A stretch of 64,000 nucleotides of DNA, taken from NCBI GenBank assembly GCA_963383645.1, contig OY726571.1, forward strand, positions 18,788,599 to 18,852,598. The letters run 5' to 3'. This DNA is from Muscardinus avellanarius. Lineage: Eukaryota > Chordata > Mammalia > Rodentia > Gliridae. Position 1 is the stretch's first letter. The number at the start of each line of letters is the position of its first letter. This document shows positions 35,864 to 46,241 of this stretch, in pieces. The notes under the pieces are model-generated. The model did not search any database and was not told the origin of the DNA. It worked only from the letters and a program-made list of their open reading frames with translations. A program made the translations under genes and the position numbers.

Positions 35864-36186
35864 GAAGGATTCATTGTCTTGAACCTGAGACTAATTTTTT
35901 GAGTAAGAACGCTATTAAGCTCGACTTCAAGTCATCGACTGTCAAAAAAAAGCAGCAGCTCAGCCGATCTGCTCTCTTACGCAGTAGGCTGCAGGCTCTG
36001 GAGGCAAAGCGCAGAAAGCTGAATGGGTTTTTAGAGGCTGCCTTCAAGGTGCCCAGCCAGTGGAACCCGAAGCTGGTCTGTTCTTCAGGTGTGGGAGGGT
36101 CATCCACTGCTTCCTGAGCCTTGAGCTCTTTAGAGTCAAGCCTTCTTAAAAGAAGCATTCCCTTGCCCACTGCCTTCTGCAAGGCA
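35864..36186 (+). other. TRIM61: TRIM61 leader in the coding exon
   Basis: The acceptor tctcttctcacccatag opens the exon at 35864. The leader begins gaaggattcattgtcttgaa; the TRIM60 leader begins gaataattgg...ttcttgaa after its own acceptor, and both share cctgag-cttgagctct just before the ATG. The TRIM frame is open upstream from 35899 except for one stop at 36115-36117, and has no upstream ATG. Confidence 0.65.
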
Positions 36187-37605
36187 ATGGAGTTCAAAAC
36201 CGCCCTGGCAGACCTCCGCACGGAGACGACCTGTCACATCTGTCTGGAGTACTTGAAAAAACCAGTGACCATTAGGTGCGGGCACAACTTCTGCCTCTCC
36301 TGCATCCGTGTGTCCTGGCAGGATCTAAAGAATGCTTTCCTCTGCCCTTTGTGCCACGTTCACTGTCCAGAAAGAAAATTCACAAACAATTACCAGCTGG
36401 GTAGTTTAACAAAACTTTCTAAGCTCCTCCCAATAAAAAAAGGCAAGAGGAAAAGGCAGGAAGAGAAGCTTTTGTGTGAGAAGCACAAACAGGCCCTGAC
36501 CTCCTTTTGCCAGAAGGACCTGGAAGTTTTATGTCCGCGCTGTCCTCTCTCCACTGACCACCGGCTGCACTGTGTGTGGCCCATCGGGAAGGCCGCCCTC
36601 TATCACAGGAAGAAGCTGCAGCGCCACGTGGAGCCCCTGAAGGAGAGAGTGGAGCTAGTCGAAAAACTGATCACTCTGCAAAGCAAAAAACCATCAGAAC
36701 TGAAGAGAAGGGTAGAACAGAGGAGAGAAGAAGTGGAGTCTGAATTTGATCAGCTGACATCATTTCTCCAAAGCGATCAAGAGACTCTCCATAGGCAATT
36801 GCAAGATGAAGAAATGGATATTTCAGCCGAACTAAAGGAAAGCCTATCAGAATGTTTAGCCCTCGCCTCTTCACTAAAGTATCTGATAAAGGAGATGGAG
36901 AGCAAATATATAGAGTCAGATCTGGAGTTACTGGCAGATATTAAGAGTATCTACCACAGATGTAAAAATTATAAATGCCCTGAAACATTTTCATTCAAAT
37001 TCCAAGATTATGGTTACCGCCTTCCCCCACAATATTCTGGCTTAGACATCATTATCAAGCGATTTCAAGCCGATGTACTTCTAGATCCTGAAACAGCATA
37101 TCGTAAACTTGTGATCTCGGAAGATAAGAAGACTGTGACCTACAGAAATATGCAGAGGGTACTTCAGAACCCAAGAAGATTTTATGTCTGTCCGGCTGTT
37201 GTGGGTTCCGAGGGCTATCACTCCGGTAGACTGTACTGGGAGGTCGAGGTGCAAGACAAGCCTGAGTGGGTCCTGGGTGTCTGTAAAGAGTCTCTTCCCA
37301 GAAGGAGGAAGAAACATGTTCACACAGACTTAGTCCAGGATGGGTTGTGGGGAATTGGGCGGGAGAGCCAGGCCAATTATGTTGCGTTGGGCTCCAGGAA
37401 GGTTCATCTTTTGCCAAAAGTAATACCTAGTAAGATCGGCATTTTCTTAGACTTAGAAATGGGTGAAGTTTCCTTTTACAATTTGGACGACAGATCTCTT
37501 CTCTATATATTTAATGAAGCTTTTACAGAAGCACTTTATCCTTATTTCTACACTGGAACTGATGCAAAACCTCTTAGAATCTGTACAGCCACAGATTTTG
37601 AATGA
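36187..37605 (+). CDS. TRIM61: TRIM61, full-length RING/B-box/B30.2 protein
   Basis: A 472-residue tripartite-motif protein in a single coding exon, probably a cytoplasmic E3 ubiquitin ligase. RING C3HC4 residues are all present: C16, C19, C31, H33, C36, C39, C53, C56. B-box 2 is intact: C97, H100, C108, D111, C116, C119, H125, H128. A coiled coil covers roughly 130-235. PRY-SPRY (B30.2) runs 299-472, with LDPETA at its start, WEVEV at 351-355, LGVCK at 363-367 and SFYN at 429-432. The start ATG has G at -3 and G at +4 and aligns with the MEF start of TRIM60; the frame is open 22 codons further up but without ATG. The RING to B-box text (CPERKF, QLGSLT, FCQKDLE, CPRC, STDH, HCVWPI) fits TRIM61 better than TRIM60 as I remember both. 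Human TRIM61 is truncated before B30.2; this copy is complete. An alternative name is a TRIM60-like paralogue. Confidence 0.9.
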   Translation: MEFKTALADLRTETTCHICLEYLKKPVTIRCGHNFCLSCIRVSWQDLKNAFLCPLCHVHCPERKFTNNYQLGSLTKLSKLLPIKKGKRKRQEEKLLCEKHKQALTSFCQKDLEVLCPRCPLSTDHRLHCVWPIGKAALYHRKKLQRHVEPLKERVELVEKLITLQSKKPSELKRRVEQRREEVESEFDQLTSFLQSDQETLHRQLQDEEMDISAELKESLSECLALASSLKYLIKEMESKYIESDLELLADIKSIYHRCKNYKCPETFSFKFQDYGYRLPPQYSGLDIIIKRFQADVLLDPETAYRKLVISEDKKTVTYRNMQRVLQNPRRFYVCPAVVGSEGYHSGRLYWEVEVQDKPEWVLGVCKESLPRRRKKHVHTDLVQDGLWGIGRESQANYVALGSRKVHLLPKVIPSKIGIFLDLEMGEVSFYNLDDRSLLYIFNEAFTEALYPYFYTGTDAKPLRICTATDFE

Positions 37606-37619
37606 TCACCTAGGGAGAA

Positions 37620-38023
37620 ACTTTTTTTTCTTTTTTTGGCTGTAATCAGGATTGAACCCAGGGCCATTCTACCTCCAAGGTACAACCCCAGTCCTGCTTT
37701 TTTGTACTTTATTTTGAAACAGGGTCTCACTGAGTTGCGGAGGACCTCACTAAGTAGTTGAGGCTGGCAGCGAACCGCGATCCTCCTGTCTCAGCCTCCC
37801 AAATGCTGGAATTACAAAGGTGCGCCACCACACCTGGCCACATTTTGTTTTTCAATTATTGGTAATAACTGAGCCAGTGAATTTTGTTGACAGTGTTATT
37901 TTTTCCATTGTTTTTGCTTAATATTTATTTTTAATTTATTTTATATTTTTGGTGGTTACTGGGGATGGAACCCTGGGGGCATTCTACCTCTGGCTACAGC
38001 CCCCAACTCTATTTTTATATTTT

Positions 38024-38072
<49 letters not shown>

Positions 38073-38960
38073 ACGCGCGCGCACGTGTGTCTGTGTGCAT
38101 CACACACATACATACACCATGGATTGAACCCAGGGGCATTCTGTCTCTGAGCTACACCCGTAGTCCTGTTTTATTTTTTATCTTGAAACAGGATTTCATT
38201 AAGTTGCAGAGGATAGCTGAAGCTGTCCAAAAACTGCAATCCTCCTGTCTCAGCCTCCCAATTGCTGGGATTACAAGCATGCGCCACTACACCTGTCCTT
38301 TAGAAACTCTTAAGTAAAATATTTGAAAAATTACTCAGGAAGTATATTACTCTAATAATTTTGCCAATATAATTTCAAGGTTTTTTTCTGTATTAACTGC
38401 CTATATTCCCATTAATTTTATTTTATTTATTTATTTTTGGTGGTACTCAGGGTGGAACCCAGAGGCTTTCTACCTCTGTCCTATACTCCCAGACCTATTT
38501 TATATTTTATTTGGAAACAGGGTCTCACTAAGTTGCACAGAGCCTCACTAAGCAGCCGAGGCTGGCTTGGAACCTATGTGGTCCTCCTGTCTCAGCCTCC
38601 CAAGCGTGGGGATTACAAGCGTGCGCCACCACGCCCGGCCTATATATTTTCCCACTAAGAAAAGCGAAGTCTTTATTAGAGGCAAACGAGCACTGGACCA
38701 TGCCTGCTATAGGAAGGGAGGCAGGTCGTCCTGCATTGGTTGCCCTCGGTATTTCTCTGGATCATTTTGTTTTGTTTGTGGTTCTGGAGATGAAACCAGG
38801 CCTTGCATGTGACAGGCAGGTGCTCTACCACTAAGCTCCGCACCCCGGCCCTGCAGGTTTTCGTTTTTTCCCGTGTGTGATTTTGTCAGTAGTGACTTAG
38901 TACTGTGGGAAGTGAGGAGTCCTCTCCCACCCTTTCTTACCCTGCACATGTGAATCCACA
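37620..38960. repeat. Reverse SINEs and (TG)n downstream of TRIM61
   Basis: Reverse SINEs at about 37625-37838, 37945-38300 (containing a (TG)n/(CG) tract at 38029-38090) and 38430-38640 follow the stop codon closely, so the TRIM61 3' end is repeat-derived in part. No convincing AATAAA was found near the stop. 38640-38960 holds a short ID-like part (antisense, about 38775-38850) and non-repetitive sequence. Confidence 0.7.
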
Positions 38961-38967
38961 CGTCACT

Positions 38968-40075
38968 ATCTTCCAATCCGTGAACTCCTTTATTGGGGTC
39001 TTTAACTCTGAAACATTTTGTAGCTTTCATTGTACATGTCTATAATATCCCTTGTCAGATTCATCCAAGTATTTTTTTTTTCTTTTTCTTCTTTGATACT
39101 AGGTATTCAAACCAGGTCCTTGCATATGCTAGGCAGGCACTCTACCATTGAGCTACATCCTTGGACCTTTTTGGAATTGTTTTATTTATTTATTTATTCA
39201 TTTATCTTGGGACTGAGGATTAACCCCACAGTCATTTTACCACTGATCTGCACCACCATCCCTTTTTATGTTTATTATTTAATTTTTTGGCGGTACTGGG
39301 GATGGAACCCAGGGGCATTCCACCTCCAGGCTACACCCCCAGCCCTATCCTTTATTTATTTTTTGAAGAAGGGTCTCACTGAGTTGCAGAGGGCTGAGGC
39401 TGTCCGCGAACCACGGTTCTCCTGTCTCAGCCTCCCGAATGCTGAGATTACCAGCCTGAGCCACCGTGCCCAGCTTATTTTTAAATTTGAAAGAGGATCT
39501 CCAGGTTGCTGAGAATCTAGCTAACAGGCTGCAGGGATTTCATCCGTGCTCGTGTGGCTCTCTTGATAACTGGCTTAGGGTGAGCCAGGCATCTTGGAAG
39601 AAGGGTGTGAGGGGCAGCTGCTCACCTCAGGGCCAGTTGAGGCCAAGGATGAAACAAAGGGTGGGGACTGGACAGACCTTCAGGACGAGCACCCAAGAGC
39701 TTTCATTAGGCTCCCCCCACCTCTGACCATTGCCACCACAGCCCAAGGAGGTCACTAGGTGGCACCATTAAGTGTTGATGAACCGAGTCCTCAAGTTACA
39801 GTTGCCTTCCTGAAAGACCACCTGAAGTCACTGCGGGATTGAGTTGAAAACATTTTTGTACATTTCATTGATTTTCTACAGACACTTGTGCCATCTGCAA
39901 GTAAAGACATCTCTTCCATTACAATCCTATGTTTTTCTTGCCTGGTCTCAGTGACTAGGACCTCCAGTACAATGTTGAATAAAAATGAAAGCTGACATCC
40001 GAGCATGTCTTCTTTGTTTTGGTTTTCATGGAGTCTTACCAAATTGCCCAGCAAAGCCTCATAATTTGCCATCTT
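38968..40075 (-). mobile_element. L1 ORF2 fragment, copy A, split by other repeats
   Basis: Antisense L1 text lies at 38968-39075 (cttccaatccgtgaactcc...) and 39845-40075. On the - strand the second part still reads LLFNIVLEVL-like and LFADD-like reverse-transcriptase text, here decayed to FLFNIVLEVL and LLADG, so the catalytic FADD motif is lost. Between the two lie SINE pieces and a ~300-bp unnamed repeat (about 39520-39830) also found at 47.7 and 53.0 kb. Confidence 0.75.
39751..39768 (+). promoter_or_regulatory. CTCF-like site within repeat copy A
   Basis: gtcactaggtggcaccat matches the CTCF core (ccactaggtggc). The matching places in copies B and C read gtcagcaccttgtggagc and gtcaccagcttgtggagc and lack the motif, so the site is specific to copy A. 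Confidence 0.4.
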
Positions 40076-40099
40076 TAACGGGCGTGGTACATACTTATA

Positions 40100-42345
40100 A
40101 TTTCAGCTCTGGTGGGGGGGGGTGTTATGGCCAGCATCAGATACTCAGGCCCTCTGCAACTTAGACCCTGTTTCAAAATAAAAACTCAGGCTGGGTGTAT
40201 AGCTTAGAGGTAGAATGCTTCTGGGTTCAATCCCTAGTACTACCAATAGTAATAGGGCTGGGGATGTAGGGCAGAGGTAGAATGACCCTGAGTTTAATCT
40301 CCAGTTAAAGTGGCTTGTATAGGTACAAATTACTATGATCTGCTTCCTGGTGTGTGTGTGTGTGTGTAGCTGGAGATTGAACTCAGCTTCACACCTGATA
40401 GATGGGTACATCAGCCTTTTTTTTTTTTTTTTTTTTTGAACGGGTCTGGGGATGGAACCCAGAGGCATTTGACCTTCAGGCTAGACTCCCAGACCTGTTT
40501 TCTATTTTATTTGGAACCATTTCACCATATTGCTGAAATCCTCACTAAGTAGCTGAGGCTGGCTTCAAACCTGTGTGATCCTCCTGTCTCATCCTCCCAA
40601 GTACTGTGATTCTAACCCTGCATCACCACACCCAGCCTCAGGCTCAACTTTATTTTTGTATTTATTTTGGTGGTACTGGGGGTGGAACCCAGAGGCTTTC
40701 TACCTCCAGGCTATGCTCCCAGACCTATTTTATATTTTATTTGGAAACAGGGTCTCTTTTTTTTTTGGTGGTACTGGGGTTCCTGGCAACCCTTTTACCT
40801 CTGGGCTACACTCCCAGACCTATTTTATATTTTATTTGGAAACAGGGTCTCTTAAGCTATCGCGGCTGGCTTCAAACCTTAGTAAGATCCTCCTGTCTCG
40901 GCCTCCCAAGCGCAGGGATTACAAGCATGTGCCACCATGCCTGGCATTGGAAACAGGGTCTCACTAAGTTGCTGAGAGCCTCACTAAGTAGCTGAGGCTG
41001 GCTTCGAACCTGTGTGATCCTCCTGTCTCAGCCTCCCAAGTGCTGGGATTACAAGCATACGCCACCACGCTCGGCTCAAGGCTCAACTTTTTAAAAGTAA
41101 TTTTTTTTGAGCTGGGCGTGGTGGTGCACACTTGTAATCCCAGCATTCAGGAGGCTGAGACCAGAGGATCATGGTTCGTGGACAGCCTCAACTACTTAGG
41201 CCCTCTGCAACTCAGTGAGACCTGGTTTCAAAATAAAGAATAAAAATAGGGCAGGGGGTATAGCTCGGAGGTCAAATGCCCCTGGGTTCCATCCCCAGAC
41301 CCACACACACAAAATAATAATAATAATAATAAAAGTAATGTTTGGATCTGAGTGTGATAGTCCTCGCCTGTAATCCCATTACTTGGGTGCCTGAGACAGA
41401 AGGATCACAGATCTGAGGACGGCAGTCAGCAAGTAGTGAGACTCATCAATCTACCAAGGCTTTCGAAATAAAGTCAGGATGGGATTGTAGCTTGAAGGTA
41501 GAATGCCTCTTGGTTCAATTCCCAGTACCAAAAAACAGTAATGTGACTTGAGGTACTGACTGAGGAGGATCCCAAGGTCAAGGCAATCTTGGGCAATTTT
41601 TTTTTTTTTGGGGGGGGGTCTGGGGATGGAATCCAGGGGCATTCAACCTCCAAGCTACACCCCCTCCCCTATTTTTTTTTCTTTATTTTGAAACAGGGTC
41701 TCACTAAGTTGCAGAGGGCCTCACTATGTAGCTGAGGGTGTCCGCTAACCACGATCCTCAGGTCTCAGCCTCCCGAATGCTGGAATTACAAGCATGTACT
41801 ACCATGCCTGGCTAATCTTGGGCAATTTAGCTAGACCCTGTTTCAAAAACTGGGTAAAGCACCCCTGCATTTAATCCTCAGTATTGCAGAAAAATAACGA
41901 TTTTTCTTTTATCTTGTATAAAAATAAAGTTGTTGTTTTTCCTGGTCTGGAGATGGAGCCCAGGGGCATTCAACCTCCAAGCTACACCCCCTGCCCTATT
42001 TTTTTTTTTCTTTATTTTGAAACAGGTTCTCACAAAGTTGCGGAGGACCTCACTAAGTAGCCGAGTCTCAGCCTCCCAAATGCTAGGATTACAAACTGGG
42101 ATTACAAGTATGCGCCACCATACCTGGCTAAAGATTTTTTTTTTTTTTATGCTGGGATGCAATTCATTGGTTGAGCACTTGCATAGCACATGGGAAGCCC
42201 TGAGTCCACTCCCCAGAACTGCAGAGAAAAAGACAGTAGCTTTAGGTAGAATGAGCTGCCTGTGTCAGCCTCCCCCACCTCCAGGCAGCTCAGGGTAGGT
42301 AAAGACCTCTGCAACTTGGAGGAGGGAGAGGGGATTGCATGCAGG
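40100..42345. repeat. SINE cluster
   Basis: Forward diverged SINE parts (about 40140-40310), a reverse SINE run (about 40430-41095, including two subtypes nested in one another), forward SINEs (41110-41310 and a diverged copy 41345-41540), and reverse SINEs (41597-41815 and 41940-42130). A single ID element at about 42148-42230 has the full ID form (gagcacttgcatagcac). ORFs here are SINE read-through. Confidence 0.8.
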
Positions 42346-42349
42346 CCCA

Positions 42350-43085
42350 AGACTTAGGACTCAAAACCAGGCCCATCGTGGTGAATCTAAACAGGCAGAG
42401 CCCGGTGGCCTTGCCCTTGTCCACTGCCTATAGACTGGGCCTCTGCACCCTCCCCAGAGCCGGGCAGACCTTGGCCAGAGCAGACCAGCTCTGTTCTGGG
42501 CACCACTGCTGTGCACAGCGAGGGCCTGGGCTGTGCCAGGTGCCACGTCCTGCGGTCCTGAGCTTCAGGGGCACCCAGCTTAGCAGCAGCCTTAGTAGAC
42601 AGGGATGGCTTCCACATCCCCCGTGACAGGCAGCACAGCGTGAGGAAGGCTGTCCACTGCTGAGCGGACAGGGCAGTGAGTGTCTTTTGCCCCGGTACTC
42701 CTGCTGGCCTGCCAAGGTTGACACTGCACACGGGGCAGAACGCATCGGTCCTTCCCCAGCCCGGGCCCACAGACCTCATCTGGACCCGGCAGCACCTCGC
42801 GGAGCCGGAACCCCAATGACATGGACCCAGGCTCCAGCCCAGGTCGCCACTAGCTGCCTGCAGGTCTCAGGCCATCACATTCCAGGCCTTGGGACCCAGG
42901 CTCCAGCCCAGGTCGCCGCTAGCTGCCTGCAGGTCTCAGGCCATCACATTCCAGGCCTTGGCTTCCCCTGTGCTGCCCTGGTCTCTGCCGGTTCTGGGTA
43001 TGACCCAGCATCGCAGCGCTGGGGTAACCACAGGCTGCCCACCTCACCTCCTCCAGCCCTTCCGGCACAACGCTGAGCCAGTGGG
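42350..43085. other. GC-rich block with a 69-bp tandem duplication, no gene assigned
   Basis: About 730 bp of GC-rich, SINE-free sequence. A 69-bp unit starting ggacccaggctccagccc is duplicated in tandem (42823-42891 and 42892-42960) with very few differences. Several overlapping ORFs exist on both strands, as expected for GC-rich DNA with few stops. One - strand frame has FCPVC text that could be a RING remnant, but nothing else supports a TRIM copy. Confidence 0.5.
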
Positions 43086-44440
43086 AGTACAGGTAGGCTG
43101 GCGATATATAAGTATGTATAGGGGACTTGCATTGAACCCAGGGGTATTGCTATCTCCAAGTTACACCCCCAGGCCGATTTTTACATTTTACATTGAAACA
43201 GGGTCTCTCTTTGTTGTTAACGTCCTCGATAAGTTACTGAGACTGTCCTAAACCTTGTAAAAAATATTTTCTATCCAGGTCAGTTGAATCTGGAAATTCA
43301 GTACCTATGGTCACACTTTATCTTCACAGGGATTAGTCATGATATTACATCTGAAGACAGCTTAATTTAGGATGTACAATGGATACACTGCAGCTCAAAT
43401 CAGGTACAGTGGAGAGTAAAGGCCTGAGCCTTGCCTTAGAGTGAAACATTGTCTTTATTATTCTGATTTTCATTGTTTTTATTAGTAGTACTGGGGATGG
43501 AATCCAGGGATCCTTGCACATGCTGGACAAGGGCTCTACCTGAACCACACTCCGGCCCAGTATTTATAATTCCGAGCAGCAAATACACCTGCCCTTGGCT
43601 GTGGGTGCATGTACCAGCTAGCTCCCAGGGGCCCTGGAAACATGGCCTGTAGCAATGGCTGCCTTGCTCCTAACACAAGCAGAGACACGAGAGACACTGG
43701 GAGAGGTGTCTCCCGTCTGCTGTCTCCTCTTCCACCTGAAGTTTGCCAGGTATCAATGAAACATAAGTGAGTAGCTGTGCAAAATACCTGAATGTACACA
43801 AATTTATTGTATTGCACTCGTGAAATGACAACGTTTTACAATTCCAAAAACACATTAAAGTCCACTCCTGCTGCTGTAAGAACAAACTGAAAAAAAAAAA
43901 GTCATTCCTCCTTGATAGAAATTATAATTTGGTGGGCGGGTTGATCCTGGAGATCGAACCAACTCTGAGTGACAGCCCAGCCCTTTTTATTTTTTCTTTT
44001 GTAACAGAGCCTTGCCACATTGCTAGGCTCACCTACCTACTCTTTCTCAGCCTCTCAAGTACTGAGATTACAAGCATGCACCACCACACACCCCAGCCCT
44101 TGTATTATTAAACATGCAGCTACTTTGGGGAGACTATCCTCTAACCTGTGTGATCCTCCTGTCTCAGCCTCCCAAGTACTGGAGTCAAGAGGTGCACCAC
44201 CACGCCCAGCTAGAACTCATTCTTTTTTTTTTTTTTTGCAGGTCTGGGGATGGAACCCAGGGGCATTCGACCTCCAAGCCCCACCCCCTGCCCTATATTT
44301 TATTCTTTATTTTGAAACAGGGTCTCACTGAGTTGCAAAGAGCCTCACTAAGTAGCTGAAGCTGTCCTTGAACCTAGGGTCTCAGCCTCTCAAATGCTGG
44401 GATTACAAGCGTGCGCCACCACACCCGGTTTAGAGCCCAT
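43086..44440. repeat. Diverged SINE parts and unique sequence
   Basis: Reverse SINE pieces at about 43110-43260, 43475-43560, 43950-44095, 44110-44215 and 44225-44430. The non-repetitive part at about 43560-43920 shows no recognisable gene. Confidence 0.6.
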
Positions 44441-44453
44441 TCTTCATGGCTCC

Positions 44454-45795
44454 TTACTGCAGAGATAATAAGAGGGTTTTGAGTCACATGCAATACAGAA
44501 GTAAGGTGTCAGCGCTTCTGAACAGTCCTCCAGGAGAGAGTGGATGTGAGACCTGTCCTCCACGATGTAAAAGGAAATCTCACCCACCTCATAGTCCAGG
44601 TAAACGCCAATCCCTCAGGGCCTTCCCACAAGCTACAGAGAGACCACAGCACTGCTCCCAGCCACACAGGCTCCGTCGCGCATCTGAACTGCCCAGCACC
44701 TGTGCGGCAGGGACAGCAGCCACTTGCTGTCCTTGGAGAGGGGGCTTCACAGATCCCACCGTCCACCTGAGCTTGTCTTGCACCTGGACCTCTCAGTAGG
44801 GCCAGCCAGAACTGAAGGTCTCAGAACCCAGGACAACCGGGTCCGCCATACACCTCCTTGGGTCCAGAAGGACGGCTTCCGAGTCCTGCGCAGAGGTCAC
44901 AGCTCCCTGTCCCCAGACACAAGGAGGTCAGGGTGCACCGTGGCAGGATCCAGAATCACCTCCTCCGTGAATGTCTGTTTCACTTTCTCCAGAGCCGAGA
45001 GCTGCGGAGGATCGATTTACTCTGCTCTCCTCCCTTGCAGGGCACAGAGGGCCAGGGGTCGCAGGCCTTCACACGGGACATGAGTGCTGGGACATCTCAG
45101 CAGCCTCACGTCGAGCATCCCACTCTTCCCCGGCAGCTCGGCCAGCAGGCCCTGCGCTGTGGGGATGTGCTGGGCGCAGGCTCTCGTGGCCCTACGGAGC
45201 AGAAGCCCCAGGCGCAACTCCTCTTGGGCCACACCGGCTAGAAAGGCCTGGTGCCCAGATACTCAAATTCACAGGTCACCTGCGCCTCCCGGCGCTGCAC
45301 CTTCTCTTCCAGCTCCACGCGGAGCCGGCCCTGGGCTTCCAGAGATTCCTCCATCCTTGCCGCCTGCTTCCTGAGGCTGTCGCGGAGGAGCTCTTCCCTG
45401 TGGTGCGGGGCCAGCTGCTCCGCGGGCCTCAACCAATGGCCCTGGTGCTCCAGGGCCTGTGAGCACAGGGAGCACAGCGGTCCAGGTCCTGTTTGCAGAA
45501 CAGGGACAGCGCCTGGTCGTGCTTGGCACACAGGCCCGTGTCTTCCTGCTCCGCCATCTGCATCATGATTCCCAGCTGGGCGTTGCTCTTGAGGTCCCTG
45601 CCCCGGCAGGAGTGATGGCAGACCGGGCAGGGGGACGTGCCCTGTGCGTCGGGCCAGCACTGGTTGGTGCAGCAACAACAGAAGTTGTGTCCACAGTCAG
45701 TGGTGACGGGGTCTCTCGCCCAGGCAGATGGGGCACTTGGCTTCTTCCTGGAGCTCTCCTAGGGCTGCCGCCGCCTACACGGACACCCCCGCCAT
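44454..45795 (-). pseudogene. TRIM75: TRIM75-like pseudogene
   Basis: On the - strand an ATG at 45795 is followed by stretches homologous to a TRIM75/TRIM60-type protein in changing frames: LGELQEEAKCPICL, then a gap, then DCGHNFC, CPVC, LKSNAQLGIM, LCAKHDQALSLFC, then coiled-coil text, and near the end B30.2 text (EISFY-like, DRSHIH, PYF). Early lesions include an in-frame stop seven codons after the ATG (45777-45775) and lost bases between CPICL and the RING middle; further frameshifts interrupt the B-box and B30.2. A stop at 44456-44454 ends the homology. The span of about 1340 bp is slightly shorter than an intact 1400-bp gene. The copy is much more GC-rich than its two TRIM neighbours. 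TRIM75 is my best fit from the MA-start and RING text; another member of the group is possible. Confidence 0.8.
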
Positions 45796-46241
45796 GGATC
45801 TCCCAGCCCAGACCTGGACTGTGAGCGGTCCTTCCCGCAGGGTGACTCGAGGGGGCTCTCCAGAGAGAAGAGATGACCTCAGCTCTCACATCCACCCTGT
45901 CACCCGGGGGGCGGGGGGGGGGGGGCTGCCACAGATCCTGCCAGGAAATGGTGGTCGAGGGCAGAGGCTCTGAAGCCAGGCTCAGTGACGCTTCAGGTCA
46001 CCAGCACACACTCTAAAGTGCCTGGCTAGATGGGCGTGGTGGCACACGCTTGTTATCCCAGCATCCGAGAGGCTGAGACCAGAGGATCACGGTTGGCAGA
46101 CAACCTCAGCTACTTAGGCCCTGCACAACTGAGACCTGGTTTCAAAATAAAGAATAAAAATAAAAATAAATAAAAAATAAAGTTCCTGGCTGTCCCTGGA
46201 ATTAGAAACTATTTCTGCGTTTACTAAATGTAAGAATGCTA
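45796..46241. repeat. GC-rich flank and a forward SINE
   Basis: The CpG-rich context of the pseudogene continues to about 46000, including a G tract at 45906-45925. A + SINE half (about 46027-46180) with an A-rich tail follows. Confidence 0.65.

Noticed and set aside
35899..36114. In-frame N-terminal extension of TRIM61
   Set aside because: The frame is open but has no ATG and is cut by a stop at 36115-36117; the conserved TRIM60 leader shows this is untranslated.
37055..37417. 120-residue - strand frame inside TRIM61
   Set aside because: Antisense shadow of the B30.2 coding sequence.
39791..40072. 93-residue - strand frame as a host gene
   Set aside because: It is decayed L1 ORF2 reverse-transcriptase text with a damaged catalytic motif.
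42387..43076. GC-rich block as another TRIM gene or pseudogene
   Set aside because: One frame has FCPVC text, but no B-box, coiled coil or B30.2 text could be found on either strand.
44971..45568. Long + strand frames opposite the TRIM75-like copy
   Set aside because: These are antisense shadows of the GC-rich pseudogene; stops are rare in GC-rich DNA in all frames.
45238..45678. 146-residue frame on the - strand as an active TRIM gene
   Set aside because: It contains real TRIM-like text but lacks a start in frame with the RING and stops before the coiled coil is complete; it is a fragment of the pseudogene.
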